Of a stretch of DNA of 10,107 bases, positions 1 to 5,609 are shown in pieces. Position numbers and translations under genes: made by a program. The DNA comes from JBLHIK01 sp047614005 (lineage in GTDB: Bacteria > Patescibacteriota > Minisyncoccia > Phycocordibacterales > UBA1006). Under the pieces are notes generated by a model. It saw nothing but the letters and a program-made list of their open reading frames with translations, made no database searches and was not told where the DNA came from. The stretch is from positions 1 through 10,107 of the forward strand of contig JBLHIK010000020.1 in the NCBI GenBank assembly GCA_047614005.1. The letters are read 5' to 3'. Every line of letters starts with the position of its first letter. Within the stretch, counting starts at the first letter, position 1.

Positions 1-481
1 TCTTCATCTCGACCATCGACAGAAAGATAATCCTGACTATTTTGACATTATTGAACTTGAGAAGGGGCAAACATTTGAACTACTACCTCAAGAATATATA
101 CTAGTATCAACTCTTGAAACCATTAAAGTTCCTGATGACCTCATGGCTATTCTCTATCCTCGATCATCTACCAACAGGAGAGGGCTATCAGTGGATCTTA
201 CAGGTATTGTTGATGCCGGATATGAAGGACAACTCATAATCCCTATCAGAAACAATACTTCTTCTCAAATCATCAAACTCTATCCTGGTGAACGTTTCTG
301 CCAGATTACATTCGAAAGACTCGACAAAGCAGCAGAATATGAAGAAAGTCGCTATCATAAAAAAGATATCATTGAAGGATTTATTCTTAATAAAAATAAA
401 CAAGAAAAAGATACAGAAATAGACCTTATTCGAAATGGTGATATAGAAGAAATAAAAAAGAACCATCCTTTTAAAATATGA
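1..481 (+). CDS. dCTP deaminase/dUTPase-family protein, C-terminal 159 aa (5' end outside window)
   Basis: The reading frame is open from base 2, so the gene starts upstream of the window. Proteins of this trimeric jelly-roll family remove amino groups from dCTP and/or hydrolyse dUTP, feeding dUMP to thymidylate synthesis. The visible part has the family core: LETIKVPDDL, then PRSSTNRRGL (the RSS..R substrate-binding motif), then GIVDAGYEGQ (the Asp-Gly-Tyr motif shared with dUTPase), then LYPGERFCQITFERL. In classical dCTP deaminases the catalytic Glu lies in an IVLEFYN-like strand. Here the aligned strand reads LIIPIRN, with Pro in place of Glu, so deaminase activity is doubtful and dUTPase-type hydrolysis may be likelier. 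The Gly-rich C-terminal phosphate arm of stand-alone dUTPases is not visible either. The TGA stop overlaps the folA start (ATGA), which implies translational coupling. Family assignment is firm; the exact reaction is not. Confidence 0.82.
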   Translation, partial: LHLDHRQKDNPDYFDIIELEKGQTFELLPQEYILVSTLETIKVPDDLMAILYPRSSTNRRGLSVDLTGIVDAGYEGQLIIPIRNNTSSQIIKLYPGERFCQITFERLDKAAEYEESRYHKKDIIEGFILNKNKQEKDTEIDLIRNGDIEEIKKNHPFKI

Positions 482-969
482 TAAACGCCATTGTCGCAAT
501 ACAAGAAAAAGATAGAGGTATCGGATACAAGGGAGATTTGCTCTATTCCATACCAGAAGATATGATTCACTTTAGAAATATGACCACACACCACATAGTA
601 GTGATGGGCCGCTCTACATGGGAATCTATACCAGAGAAGTATCGCCCACTCACAAACAGGATTAATATAGTCCTTACTCGAGACAAGGACTATGTCGCAG
701 ATGGAGCACATGTCTTTTATGACAAAGAGAGCGTACTCGCTTTTGCAGAAGAACAAGAAGTCGACACATGGATAATAGGAGGAAACCAAATATATGAACT
801 TTTCTTTCCTGAGATAGAAAAAATCTACATCACAAAAATATATGGAGAAAAGAAAGCTGATACTTTTTTCCCTGAATATGAAAAAGATTTTTCTTTCACA
901 AAACAAGGAAAACAAAGACAGCACAAGGAAATACCTTATCAATTCTTTATATATAAAAAACGGCAGTAA
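478..969 (+). CDS. folA: Dihydrofolate reductase
   Basis: Reduces dihydrofolate to tetrahydrofolate with NADPH in the cytosol, regenerating the cofactor used up by thymidylate synthase. At 163 aa it has normal family length. Visible landmarks are the N-terminal strand MINAIVAIQE, the Met20-loop region GIGYKGDLLYSIPEDM, where Asp28 aligns with the catalytic Asp27 of E. coli DHFR, the NADPH-binding stretch VVMGRSTWESIP, and the second cofactor motif WIIGGNQIYELF. E. coli Trp22 is replaced by Tyr23 and Pro21 by Leu, tolerable changes near the folate pocket that could alter antifolate sensitivity (inference). The ATG lies inside the stop region of the preceding dCTP deaminase-family gene, so the two form a dTMP-supply operon; a thymidylate synthase gene just outside the left edge is plausible but not seen. 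Confidence 0.95.
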   Translation: MINAIVAIQEKDRGIGYKGDLLYSIPEDMIHFRNMTTHHIVVMGRSTWESIPEKYRPLTNRINIVLTRDKDYVADGAHVFYDKESVLAFAEEQEVDTWIIGGNQIYELFFPEIEKIYITKIYGEKKADTFFPEYEKDFSFTKQGKQRQHKEIPYQFFIYKKRQ

Positions 970-1006
970 AAAAACCCTAAAAATATTTAATTTTTTAGGG
1001 TTTTTT
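969..1006. terminator. Bidirectional intrinsic terminator between folA and the opposing 128-aa gene
   Basis: A 15-bp stem pairs 969-983 with 992-1006 around an AT-rich loop; its core is CCCTAAAAA/TTTTTAGGG. The arms start with an A run and end with a T run, so both strands have a U tract after the hairpin. It begins in the folA stop codon and lies between convergent genes, so it can end both transcripts. Confidence 0.88.
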
Positions 1007-1041
1007 ATAACTTGACATTTCAAGTTATAATTTTATTTTTT
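1005..1041 (+). terminator. Second tandem hairpin with T tract downstream of folA
   Basis: TTATAACTTG (1005-1014) and CAAGTTATAA (1021-1030) form a perfect 10-bp stem with a 6-base loop. A T-rich tract interrupted by a single A follows on the + strand. It sits directly behind the first terminator and probably acts as a backup stop that shields the opposing gene. The T tract overlaps the 3' end of the - strand gene. Confidence 0.6.
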
Positions 1042-1419
1042 AACAAAAAATATTTCATCATCATCTTGATCGTTCTTGCCATTTTCTATAATGACAACAT
1101 CACCTACTCTAGGCAGAACACCATCTTCATTAGAAGAAAAAAGAGTAAATTCTTTTTCAGTAACATAGTTACTGTCAATTACAAGAGAGAAAGTTACTTT
1201 TCCAGTCTTTTTATTGAAATAAGTAACAACAAATTCTTTGTTCATAAGAAGCTCTGAAAGAGCCGTTGTATTAGTGCTCGGAATATGTCCAGAAAATATC
1301 GGTACTACGTTCCCTGAAGGGTTTTTTTTTGTAGACTCTTTAATCTCTTTTAAATAAGCTGCACGAGCCGTGTTGGCTCGTATTGAGACAGCCGTTGCTG
1401 GATCTCCTGATCTATTCAT
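1033..1419 (-). CDS. Hypothetical protein, 128 aa, no recognised family
   Basis: I do not recognise this protein. I chose the ATG at 1419 (MNRSGDPATAVSIRANTA); a longer reading from a TTG at 1458 adds 13 Asn/Lys-rich residues and looks less likely. It has no signal peptide or membrane helix. The N-terminal third is Ala/Arg/Lys-rich (RANTARAAYLKEIKEST) and possibly helical. The middle and C-terminal parts look like alternating beta strands (KEFVVTYFNKKTGKVTFSLV, then VGDVVIIENG), and the protein ends in an acidic-aromatic tail, DDDEIFFVKK. This is compatible with a small helix-plus-beta-barrel fold, but that is only an impression. It lies downstream of rplK, separated by a 17-bp hairpin, and ends at the convergent terminators. 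Codon use resembles the neighbours. It occupies the place where rplA is usual, but shows no resemblance to ribosomal protein L1. Confidence 0.75.
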   Translation of the reverse strand: MNRSGDPATAVSIRANTARAAYLKEIKESTKKNPSGNVVPIFSGHIPSTNTTALSELLMNKEFVVTYFNKKTGKVTFSLVIDSNYVTEKEFTLFSSNEDGVLPRVGDVVIIENGKNDQDDDEIFFVKK

Positions 1420-1483
1420 AATTAGATTGTTTGGGTTTATTTTATTTTTAAAGAACAATTCTTATTCTTTATCTTGAGCATTA

Positions 1484-1523
1484 AACTCAAATGTCGAACT
1501 TCATTGAGTTCGACATTTGAGTT
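1484..1523 (-). terminator. Perfect 17-bp hairpin after rplK: probable terminator or RNA-processing/attenuation element
   Basis: Bases 1484-1500 pair perfectly with 1507-1523 around the 6-base loop TCATTG. On the - strand it starts 23 bases after the rplK stop. Only three Ts follow the stem (GAGTTTAATGC), so it is a weak classical terminator. It may partly terminate, be cleaved by RNase III, or protect the 3' end of rplK mRNA. Shorter outer complementarity (CTTGA at 1474, TCAAG at 1523) could extend it through an internal loop. Confidence 0.65.
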
Positions 1524-1546
1524 CAAGGTAGATTTTCTCTGTCGGA

Positions 1547-1966
1547 TTATTTTACGTCTACTCCCATTGAACGACACGTACCTTTTACGATTTGCTTTGC
1601 AGCTTCGAGGTCGTTTGCATTAAGGTCAGACATTTTTGCTTCTGCGATTTCTGCTACTTGAGCTTCAGAAATTGTTGCTACTTTCTTTGATACATTTTTA
1701 CTTGATCCTTTTTGGATACCAGCAGTCTTCTTTATAAGGAAGCTCATAAGAGGCTTACCAATAGTAAATTCAAATGTTCGGTCATCAAACACAGAAAGAA
1801 CAACAGGAAGACGCCCTTCTTGTTCACGAGTTTGCTCGTTGAATTGAGTACAGAACTCACCAATGTTAACACCAGCTTGTCCAAGCAATGGTCCTAGTGG
1901 TGGAGCTGGTACTGCTTTACCTGCTTCGATTTGTAGTTTTACTGTCTTTTGTATTTTTTTAGCCAT
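1547..1966 (-). CDS. rplK: 50S ribosomal protein L11 (uL11)
   Basis: L11 binds 23S rRNA in the GTPase-associated centre, where elongation factors and, in organisms that have it, RelA act. At 139 aa it is close to the usual length of about 141. The N-terminal domain holds the diagnostic Pro/Gly-rich segment PAPPLGPLLGQAGVNIGEF (residues 20-38). The C-terminal rRNA-binding domain is recognisable from FTIGKPLMSFLIKKTAGIQK through the final CRSMGVDVK. The start follows nusG by 13 bases, so it is co-transcribed with secE-nusG, the classic order. No Shine-Dalgarno sequence is visible before the ATG. In most bacteria rplA (L1) follows directly; here it does not, and a hairpin with an unrelated gene comes next. 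Confidence 0.97.
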   Translation of the reverse strand: MAKKIQKTVKLQIEAGKAVPAPPLGPLLGQAGVNIGEFCTQFNEQTREQEGRLPVVLSVFDDRTFEFTIGKPLMSFLIKKTAGIQKGSSKNVSKKVATISEAQVAEIAEAKMSDLNANDLEAAKQIVKGTCRSMGVDVK

Positions 1967-1979
1967 ACCGGTATATTAC

Positions 1980-2525
1980 TTATATTTTTTTAATTTGCAA
2001 GAAGTCGAGCTCTACTGGTGTCTCTCGTCCAAACATAGAGACAAGAACACTCACCTTACCCCTCTCTTGATCAATGTTGCTGACTTGCCCCTCTTGTTCT
2101 TTAAAGGGTCCATCCGTGATACACACTAACTCACCAAGATCGAAGTCTATAACGTGTTCTGATGTCTTTTTATTCATTCGAGCAAAGAGACCTTCTACTT
2201 CTGCTTCTGACAATGGAACTGGGTTTACTCCTGCGCCTACGAAACCTGTAACTCGAGGAGTATTACGTACTACGTACCACGAATCATCAGTTACGATCAT
2301 GTCTACGAGGACATATCCAGGATATACTTTCTCTTCTCCTTCTACTCTTTTTCCTGCTTTTACCTTTACTGTCTTTTCTGTTGGTACGACAACTTGAAAT
2401 ATCTTGTCTTGCATACCAAGAGATTCTATTCTCTGGCGCAAGTTTCTCTCTACAGCATGTTCATATCCTGAATAAGTATGAATAGCGTACCAATGTCTCT
2501 CTTCTATAATTTCTTGTTTTGCCAT
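1980..2525 (-). CDS. nusG: Transcription termination/antitermination factor NusG
   Basis: NusG clamps onto RNA polymerase to control pausing and elongation and links it to the ribosome or Rho. The 181-aa length is standard. The NGN domain spans roughly residues 9-110 (ERHWYAIHTYSGYE, then KVYPGYVLVDM and WYVVRNTPRVTGFVG), followed by a linker and a C-terminal KOW domain (GPFKEQEGQVSNIDQERGKV, about 138-157, ending in VELDFLQIKKI). The gene starts one base after the secE stop (TAA-T-ATG), so its translation probably depends on termination and re-initiation. It belongs to the secE-nusG-rplK operon. Confidence 0.97.
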   Translation of the reverse strand: MAKQEIIEERHWYAIHTYSGYEHAVERNLRQRIESLGMQDKIFQVVVPTEKTVKVKAGKRVEGEEKVYPGYVLVDMIVTDDSWYVVRNTPRVTGFVGAGVNPVPLSEAEVEGLFARMNKKTSEHVIDFDLGELVCITDGPFKEQEGQVSNIDQERGKVSVLVSMFGRETPVELDFLQIKKI

Positions 2526-2526
2526 A

Positions 2527-2700
2527 TTATCCTATGAATTTACTAAGTAAGCCAATAAACAGCATATCAAGTAAACCAAGATAATATGCAACAACCAACG
2601 ATATCACAATAACAAGTGCAGTATACGTAAAAGTCTGGCGCTGGTTAGGCCAGTTTACATGTTTGAGTTCTTGTTTTGTTTCTTTAAAATATTTAAACAT
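2527..2700 (-). CDS. secE: Preprotein translocase subunit SecE, 57 aa
   Basis: SecE is the small subunit that clamps SecY in the SecYEG protein-export channel of the inner membrane. This is the short single-helix form: an amphipathic N-terminal helix MFKYFKETKQELKHVNWPNQ (residues 1-20) with the hallmark K-V-x-W-P-x motif, then one membrane span (about residues 24-44, YTALVIVISLVVAYYLGLLD) and a short hydrophobic C-terminus. Identity is supported by position directly upstream of nusG with a 1-base gap. A 7-codon leader reading frame starting at 2716 overlaps the secE start codon and might couple initiation, though this may be chance. There is no Shine-Dalgarno sequence. Confidence 0.95.
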   Translation of the reverse strand: MFKYFKETKQELKHVNWPNQRQTFTYTALVIVISLVVAYYLGLLDMLFIGLLSKFIG

Positions 2701-2723
2701 AAATAAAAATTTTCATTTTTAAA

Positions 2724-2737
2724 AGCCCTGTTGGGCT
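2724..2737 (-). other. Small GC-rich hairpin at the predicted 5' end of the secE transcript
   Basis: AGCCC and GGGCT form a 5-bp stem with a 4-base loop, followed on the - strand by TTTTAAAAAT. It coincides with the predicted transcription start, so it may be a stabilising 5' stem-loop or a very short attenuator. Confidence 0.35.
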
Positions 2738-2744
2738 CATATAC

Positions 2745-2773
2745 AATGTACTCTCTTGAACCCAAAAAGTCAA
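2745..2773 (-). promoter_or_regulatory. Promoter of the secE-nusG-rplK operon
   Basis: TTGACT (2768-2773) and TACATT (2745-2750) are separated by exactly 17 bases on the - strand, a good sigma-70-type arrangement. It lies immediately after the terminator of the preceding operon. Predicted transcription start is near 2738, giving a leader of about 38 bases. Confidence 0.65.
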
Positions 2774-2779
2774 GAATAA

Positions 2780-2808
2780 AAAAACACAGATATCATATCT
2801 GTGTTTTT
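2780..2808. terminator. Strong intrinsic terminator after the SIMPL-domain gene
   Basis: ACACAGATA and TATCTGTGT pair around the 3-base loop TCA, extended by flanking A and T runs to 13 bp (2780-2792 with 2796-2808). It lies 36 bases past the SIMPL-gene stop, and the secE promoter begins within 10 bases of it on the other side. It separates two operons transcribed in the same direction. Confidence 0.88.
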
Positions 2809-2843
2809 AAATATATACTCGAATAGATTATATTATCTTTGAA

Positions 2844-3632
2844 TTATTTTATTTTATATGTAATAGATACTGTCTGAGTTATTATATTTTCTCCTGAAGG
2901 CAAATCTACTGAGATAGATTTTGATCCCATAGAGCTTTCACTACTACCAGACATCATTTCTCTATAGTATGGTTCAGGGGCATCTCCTCCATTTTCAGAA
3001 AATCCTATAATTTTCTTTAGCTTTACGCCGAGTCCATCTGCTATTTTTTCTGCTTTTTCTTTTGCATCAGATATAGCAAGTTCTCTCGCTTCTTGCTGAT
3101 ACACATCTGTATCATCAATACTAAAACGCGGTCCTGATATATTTTCAACTCCTCTATCTCCGACTATTTCTAGTACTTTTCCTGCATTATCTGTGTCTCG
3201 TACCTTTATAGAAAGAGTTTGAGATACTTCATATCCCCTCAGTACGCGAGTACTGTTGCCAAAGCCTTTATCATTGCTTCTGTATTCGTATCGTGGATTT
3301 GAATTGAAAGATGTTGTTTTTATATCTTTTGATTCAATATCAAGATCTTTAATATCAGAAATAATGAGTCCTATTTTTTCAGACACCTCATCTTCAGCAT
3401 CTCCTACAGTATCTTTTTCTGCTTTCACTGTAAAAGATATGTTTGCAATATCAGGTATCGCATACACCTCTCCTGTTCCTTGTACTGTAATCTGGTTCTG
3501 ATATTCATTGATATCACGAGGACCAAATCCAAGAATGAAAACACCTACAATCATAATAAAGGAAGTGATTCCTGCCAATACAGACAAACTCGTAAATAGT
3601 ACTATTTTGCTTTTTTGTTCGTTACACAACAT
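2844..3632 (-). CDS. Membrane-anchored SIMPL-domain (DUF541/YggE-like) protein, 262 aa
   Basis: SIMPL-domain proteins occur in bacterial envelopes; their molecular role is poorly defined, though E. coli YggE is linked to oxidative-stress tolerance. An N-terminal membrane helix (about residues 10-35, VLFTSLSVLAGITSFIMIVG) anchors the protein. The SIMPL domain follows from ITVQGTGEVYAIPDIANISF (about 48-67) through LRGYEVSQTLSIKVRD and the helix AISDAKEKAEKIADGLGVKL to the last strand ITQTVSITYKIK. A low-complexity Ser/Gly/Met loop (MMSGSSESSMGSKS) precedes the final strand. The ATG at 3632 starts 26 bases after the FKBP gene stop, so the two share an operon, and the gene ends at a strong terminator. 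The shared topology with the FKBP neighbour suggests a role outside the cytoplasm. Confidence 0.88.
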   Translation of the reverse strand: MLCNEQKSKIVLFTSLSVLAGITSFIMIVGVFILGFGPRDINEYQNQITVQGTGEVYAIPDIANISFTVKAEKDTVGDAEDEVSEKIGLIISDIKDLDIESKDIKTTSFNSNPRYEYRSNDKGFGNSTRVLRGYEVSQTLSIKVRDTDNAGKVLEIVGDRGVENISGPRFSIDDTDVYQQEARELAISDAKEKAEKIADGLGVKLKKIIGFSENGGDAPEPYYREMMSGSSESSMGSKSISVDLPSGENIITQTVSITYKIK

Positions 3633-3658
3633 GTAGTTTTTTATTATTAATTAATAAA

Positions 3659-4132
3659 TTATTGTATTTCAATAAGATCAATTTCAAAAACCAAAGTAGC
3701 TTTTGCAGGAATAGGACCATACCCAGCTTCACCATAACCAAGATGATATGGAACAGTCAGCTTTCTCTTTTCTCCTATTTTCATACCAATAAGACCCATA
3801 TCCCATCCTTTGATTACCTGCCCTGCTCCTGCGGTAAATACAAATGGTGCTCCTTTTGGAATAGAAGAATCAAAAACATCTCCATTAATAAACATTCCTG
3901 TGTAGTGAACAGATACCTTATCCCCAGGAGCTACTTCTTGCCCTGACCCTTCTTCAAGGATTTCTATTTTTAATTCTTCTACTTGTGGCATATCGCCTTC
4001 TTTTGGTTCTATCATAGATCGTATGTCTTTTTGTGTTGATACATCATTCGTGTTTCTTGTTTTTACAAGAACAATAATACCAACAACAACTAAAATAATA
4101 ATAAGTAAACTTGTGATTATGGATTTTTTCAT
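3659..4132 (-). CDS. Membrane-anchored FKBP-type peptidyl-prolyl cis-trans isomerase, 157 aa
   Basis: FKBP isomerases speed cis-trans isomerisation of X-Pro bonds during protein folding. An N-terminal helix (residues 5-23, IITSLLIIILVVVGIIVLV) with positive residues before it (MKK) directs the rest outside the cytoplasm. A polar linker leads to one FKBP domain (about 53-157). The pocket residues known from human FKBP12 appear intact: Tyr77 in VHYTG, Phe87-Asp88 in VFDSS, Val106-Ile107 and Trp110 in GQVIKGWD, and Tyr133 in HLGYGEAGYG, with the closing strand ATLVFEIDLIEIQ. It should therefore be active. It sits between a 55-aa membrane protein (18-base gap) and the SIMPL gene (26-base gap) in one operon. 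No Shine-Dalgarno sequence is obvious. Confidence 0.95.
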   Translation of the reverse strand: MKKSIITSLLIIILVVVGIIVLVKTRNTNDVSTQKDIRSMIEPKEGDMPQVEELKIEILEEGSGQEVAPGDKVSVHYTGMFINGDVFDSSIPKGAPFVFTAGAGQVIKGWDMGLIGMKIGEKRKLTVPYHLGYGEAGYGPIPAKATLVFEIDLIEIQ

Positions 4133-4150
4133 AATATTTTCTATACTGTG

Positions 4151-4318
4151 TTAAATAATACCCCCGAGAAAAAGAACAAGGATAACAAATCCAATAAATC
4201 CCAGAAGTGGGCTAAATCTCCATAATACAATATCAATAACAAGAAGGATGGAAAAAGCAATCCAGCCTATTTGAGATATTGTATCTGGAACTGTCTGTAA
4301 AAACTGTGCAATATCCAT
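4151..4318 (-). CDS. Small two-helix membrane protein, 55 aa
   Basis: I do not recognise a family. The frame starts MDIAQFLQTVPDTISQIGW and contains two hydrophobic segments, about residues 18-33 (GWIAFSILLVIDIVLW) and 37-55 (PLLGFIGFVILVLFLGGII), joined by a short turn with Arg34; this predicts a helical hairpin with both ends on the same side. Three things support a real gene: an ATG 28 bases after an extended -10 promoter, codon use like the neighbours, and a fit in front of the FKBP gene with an 18-base gap. As first gene of the operon it may be a scaffold or regulator for the two anchored envelope proteins behind it (inference). Confidence 0.72.
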   Translation of the reverse strand: MDIAQFLQTVPDTISQIGWIAFSILLVIDIVLWRFSPLLGFIGFVILVLFLGGII

Positions 4319-4345
4319 ATATAAATAACTATTTGTAATACCTAA

Positions 4346-4354
4346 AGTATATCA
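4346..4354 (-). promoter_or_regulatory. Extended -10 promoter (TGATATACT) of the 55-aa/FKBP/SIMPL operon
   Basis: On the - strand TGA is followed directly by TATACT, a TGn extended -10 element. No good -35 box is present; that position holds overlapping palindromes instead. Predicted start is near 4339, giving a leader of about 21 bases. Confidence 0.6.
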
Positions 4355-4363
4355 CAATGGTTA

Positions 4364-4384
4364 AGATATAAAATATCTAGATAT
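4364..4384. promoter_or_regulatory. Overlapping palindromes, possible operator in the -35 region
   Basis: AGATAT occurs at 4364, its complement ATATCT at 4373 and AGATAT again at 4379. Two perfect palindromes share the middle half-site: AGATAT-AAA-ATATCT (4364-4378) and ATATCTAGATAT (4373-4384). They lie about 25-45 bases upstream of the predicted start, where a repressor or activator would act. The AT-rich setting raises the chance of coincidence, and the first palindrome could also be a weak hairpin after the 332-aa gene. Confidence 0.35.
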
Positions 4385-4395
4385 CACACAGAATT

Positions 4396-4408
4396 CCACC
4401 CACCCCCC
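4396..4408 (-). other. Isolated G-rich tract (GGGGGGTGGGTGG on the - strand)
   Basis: A run of 11 G in 13 bases lies six bases after the 332-aa gene stop codon, in an otherwise AT-rich region. It could form a two-layer G-quadruplex in the 3' end of the mRNA. No conventional terminator is visible here. Confidence 0.3.
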
Positions 4409-4413
4409 TTTAT

Positions 4414-5412
4414 TTAAACAAAGTCAGGAGGTAACTGTTTCTTTTCAAAGCGTTCATGTGCCCTATGCCCCAAGAACAGAACAAATATAATTCCTATATA
4501 GAAAAGCCAAAGAGTGTTATATGTTACATCAATAGTTTTAAAGAAATCGAGAAAAGTAATAGTACCCCACGATACTACTGAAATCACACCACAGAGACTC
4601 GCGATGACTCCCCATTTTCCTTTTATTTCTTGACCATCTTTTTTAACAGACGAGAGTATTTTTCTAGAAAGAGGACCTGAGAGAATAACACCATTGATAA
4701 TAACAATAGCTACAATAGTCTGTATAAAGTGAAACACAGGAGTAAGATCAAGAGCACCAGGGAATATCAGAAGTACGGAGATAAAGTCTATACCTAGCCC
4801 TACCCAAATTACTTTCGATAACAATGGAAGGAAAGGGAAAATATTTTGTTGAACGATAGGTTTGTGATTAATAATGATAAAAATATAGTCGAGCATCAAT
4901 ACTGTACCTATAGTAAATATAGAGTGAAAACCATGTCCTACAAAAAAAGCTTGCAATGTCATGTCGGAAGCAATACCAGGAAGAGATATAAGTATAAATG
5001 CACCTATAAAAGAAAATATATAAAATGGAAATACTATCTTAGAAAACAGTTTTGGTTTCAAAAACCGAAACAAAACACCAAAAAGGATTATTCCTGACCA
5101 TATAAAAAACAGTGGTGTAGTAAAAGCAACTGAACGTGCTATCTGAGATATTGTAGGTAAAACAGAGATACCCTCATGAGCATAAGATGGATGGATAAAT
5201 GTTGCTATAAGATAAAGAGCAATCAAACCTACCACTGATAAGAAAAGAGGGAAAAGAAGCCTGTAAGCCACCCACTCTATGACAATCTCTTTTCCATTGT
5301 TTTTTCCTTTTCGAGCAAAAAAAATAAAGTATGCACCCCAGAGAGATGCAGCACCAGCAATAGCAAAAAATATTTGTCGAAAAAAATCTAAAAGTGAAAC
5401 TGTTTCAAACAT
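4414..5412 (-). CDS. Polytopic membrane protein, 332 aa, about nine helices with intramembrane histidines
   Basis: I do not recognise a named family. Hydrophobic segments lie at about residues 10-33, 47-73, 95-118, 123-145, 160-181, 195-217, 226-246, 267-291 and 297-315, with the C-terminus HRAHERFEKK probably cytoplasmic. Histidines stand out at 74 and 79 (HPSYAHEG, in a loop), 160 and 163 (GHGFHSIF, at the start of helix 5), 183 and 228 (PVFHFIQTIVAIVI, helix 7). Paired helix histidines are typical of b-type heme or copper-binding membrane proteins, and E. coli yceI is adjacent to a cytochrome b561 gene, so this YceI-operon member could be a heme or metal protein (inference). A transporter is an alternative. 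It is the last gene of the operon, one base after the 64-aa gene (TAA-T-ATG). No Shine-Dalgarno sequence is well placed, although AGGA occurs about 15 bases upstream. Confidence 0.8.
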   Translation of the reverse strand: MFETVSLLDFFRQIFFAIAGAASLWGAYFIFFARKGKNNGKEIVIEWVAYRLLFPLFLSVVGLIALYLIATFIHPSYAHEGISVLPTISQIARSVAFTTPLFFIWSGIILFGVLFRFLKPKLFSKIVFPFYIFSFIGAFILISLPGIASDMTLQAFFVGHGFHSIFTIGTVLMLDYIFIIINHKPIVQQNIFPFLPLLSKVIWVGLGIDFISVLLIFPGALDLTPVFHFIQTIVAIVIINGVILSGPLSRKILSSVKKDGQEIKGKWGVIASLCGVISVVSWGTITFLDFFKTIDVTYNTLWLFYIGIIFVLFLGHRAHERFEKKQLPPDFV

Positions 5413-5413
5413 A

Positions 5414-5608
5414 TTATTTATTTCCTAAATCTAATTTATGAACAAAGAGATGTATGATAACCCCTACTATATAGAGACCTTTTGCAATCCACCAAAACAT
5501 AAAGTGTCCATCGTTCCATACAAAATGTACTGATATTAAAATACACACACCTACAAGTATGAGAATTATCTCATCAAAAAATATGATTTTTTCACGTAAA
5601 TTTTTCAT
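5414..5608 (-). CDS. Small His-rich two-helix membrane protein, 64 aa
   Basis: No recognised family. Two hydrophobic segments, about residues 10-30 (IILILVGVCILISVHFVW within it) and 36-56 (FMFWWIAKGLYIVGVIIHLF within it), are joined by a short turn, WNDGH. Four histidines (28, 35, 53, 57) sit near the helix ends, with Cys22 in helix 1; this could form a metal or heme site at the membrane face (inference). The gene has a 1-base gap on each side, to the cation transporter upstream and the 332-aa membrane protein downstream, so it is surely co-translated with them. A small subunit of the 332-aa protein or of the transporter is the simplest guess. Confidence 0.75.
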   Translation of the reverse strand: MKNLREKIIFFDEIILILVGVCILISVHFVWNDGHFMFWWIAKGLYIVGVIIHLFVHKLDLGNK

Positions 5609-5609
5609 A

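Noticed and set aside
479..484. TGA immediately followed by TAA at the end of the dCTP deaminase-family gene, which could hint at UGA recoding as in Gracilibacteria/Absconditabacteria
   Set aside because: folA, rplK, nusG, tyrS, the CDF gene and the visible part of folC contain no internal TGA, so the standard code is simpler. The TAA arises from the folA second codon context.
355..1023. Long open frame on the - strand opposite folA
   Set aside because: It covers folA and the preceding gene completely, is dominated by Phe/Ser/Tyr typical of antisense of Lys/Glu codons, and resembles no protein.
1012..1031. TTGACA followed by TATAAT on the + strand
   Set aside because: The spacer is only 8 bases, far from the 16-18 needed, and the bases belong to the second terminator hairpin between convergent genes.
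1420..1458. Upstream TTG start adding 13 residues to the 128-aa protein
   Set aside because: The ATG at 1419 is a stronger start codon and the added Asn/Lys-rich residues look like non-coding AT-rich sequence.
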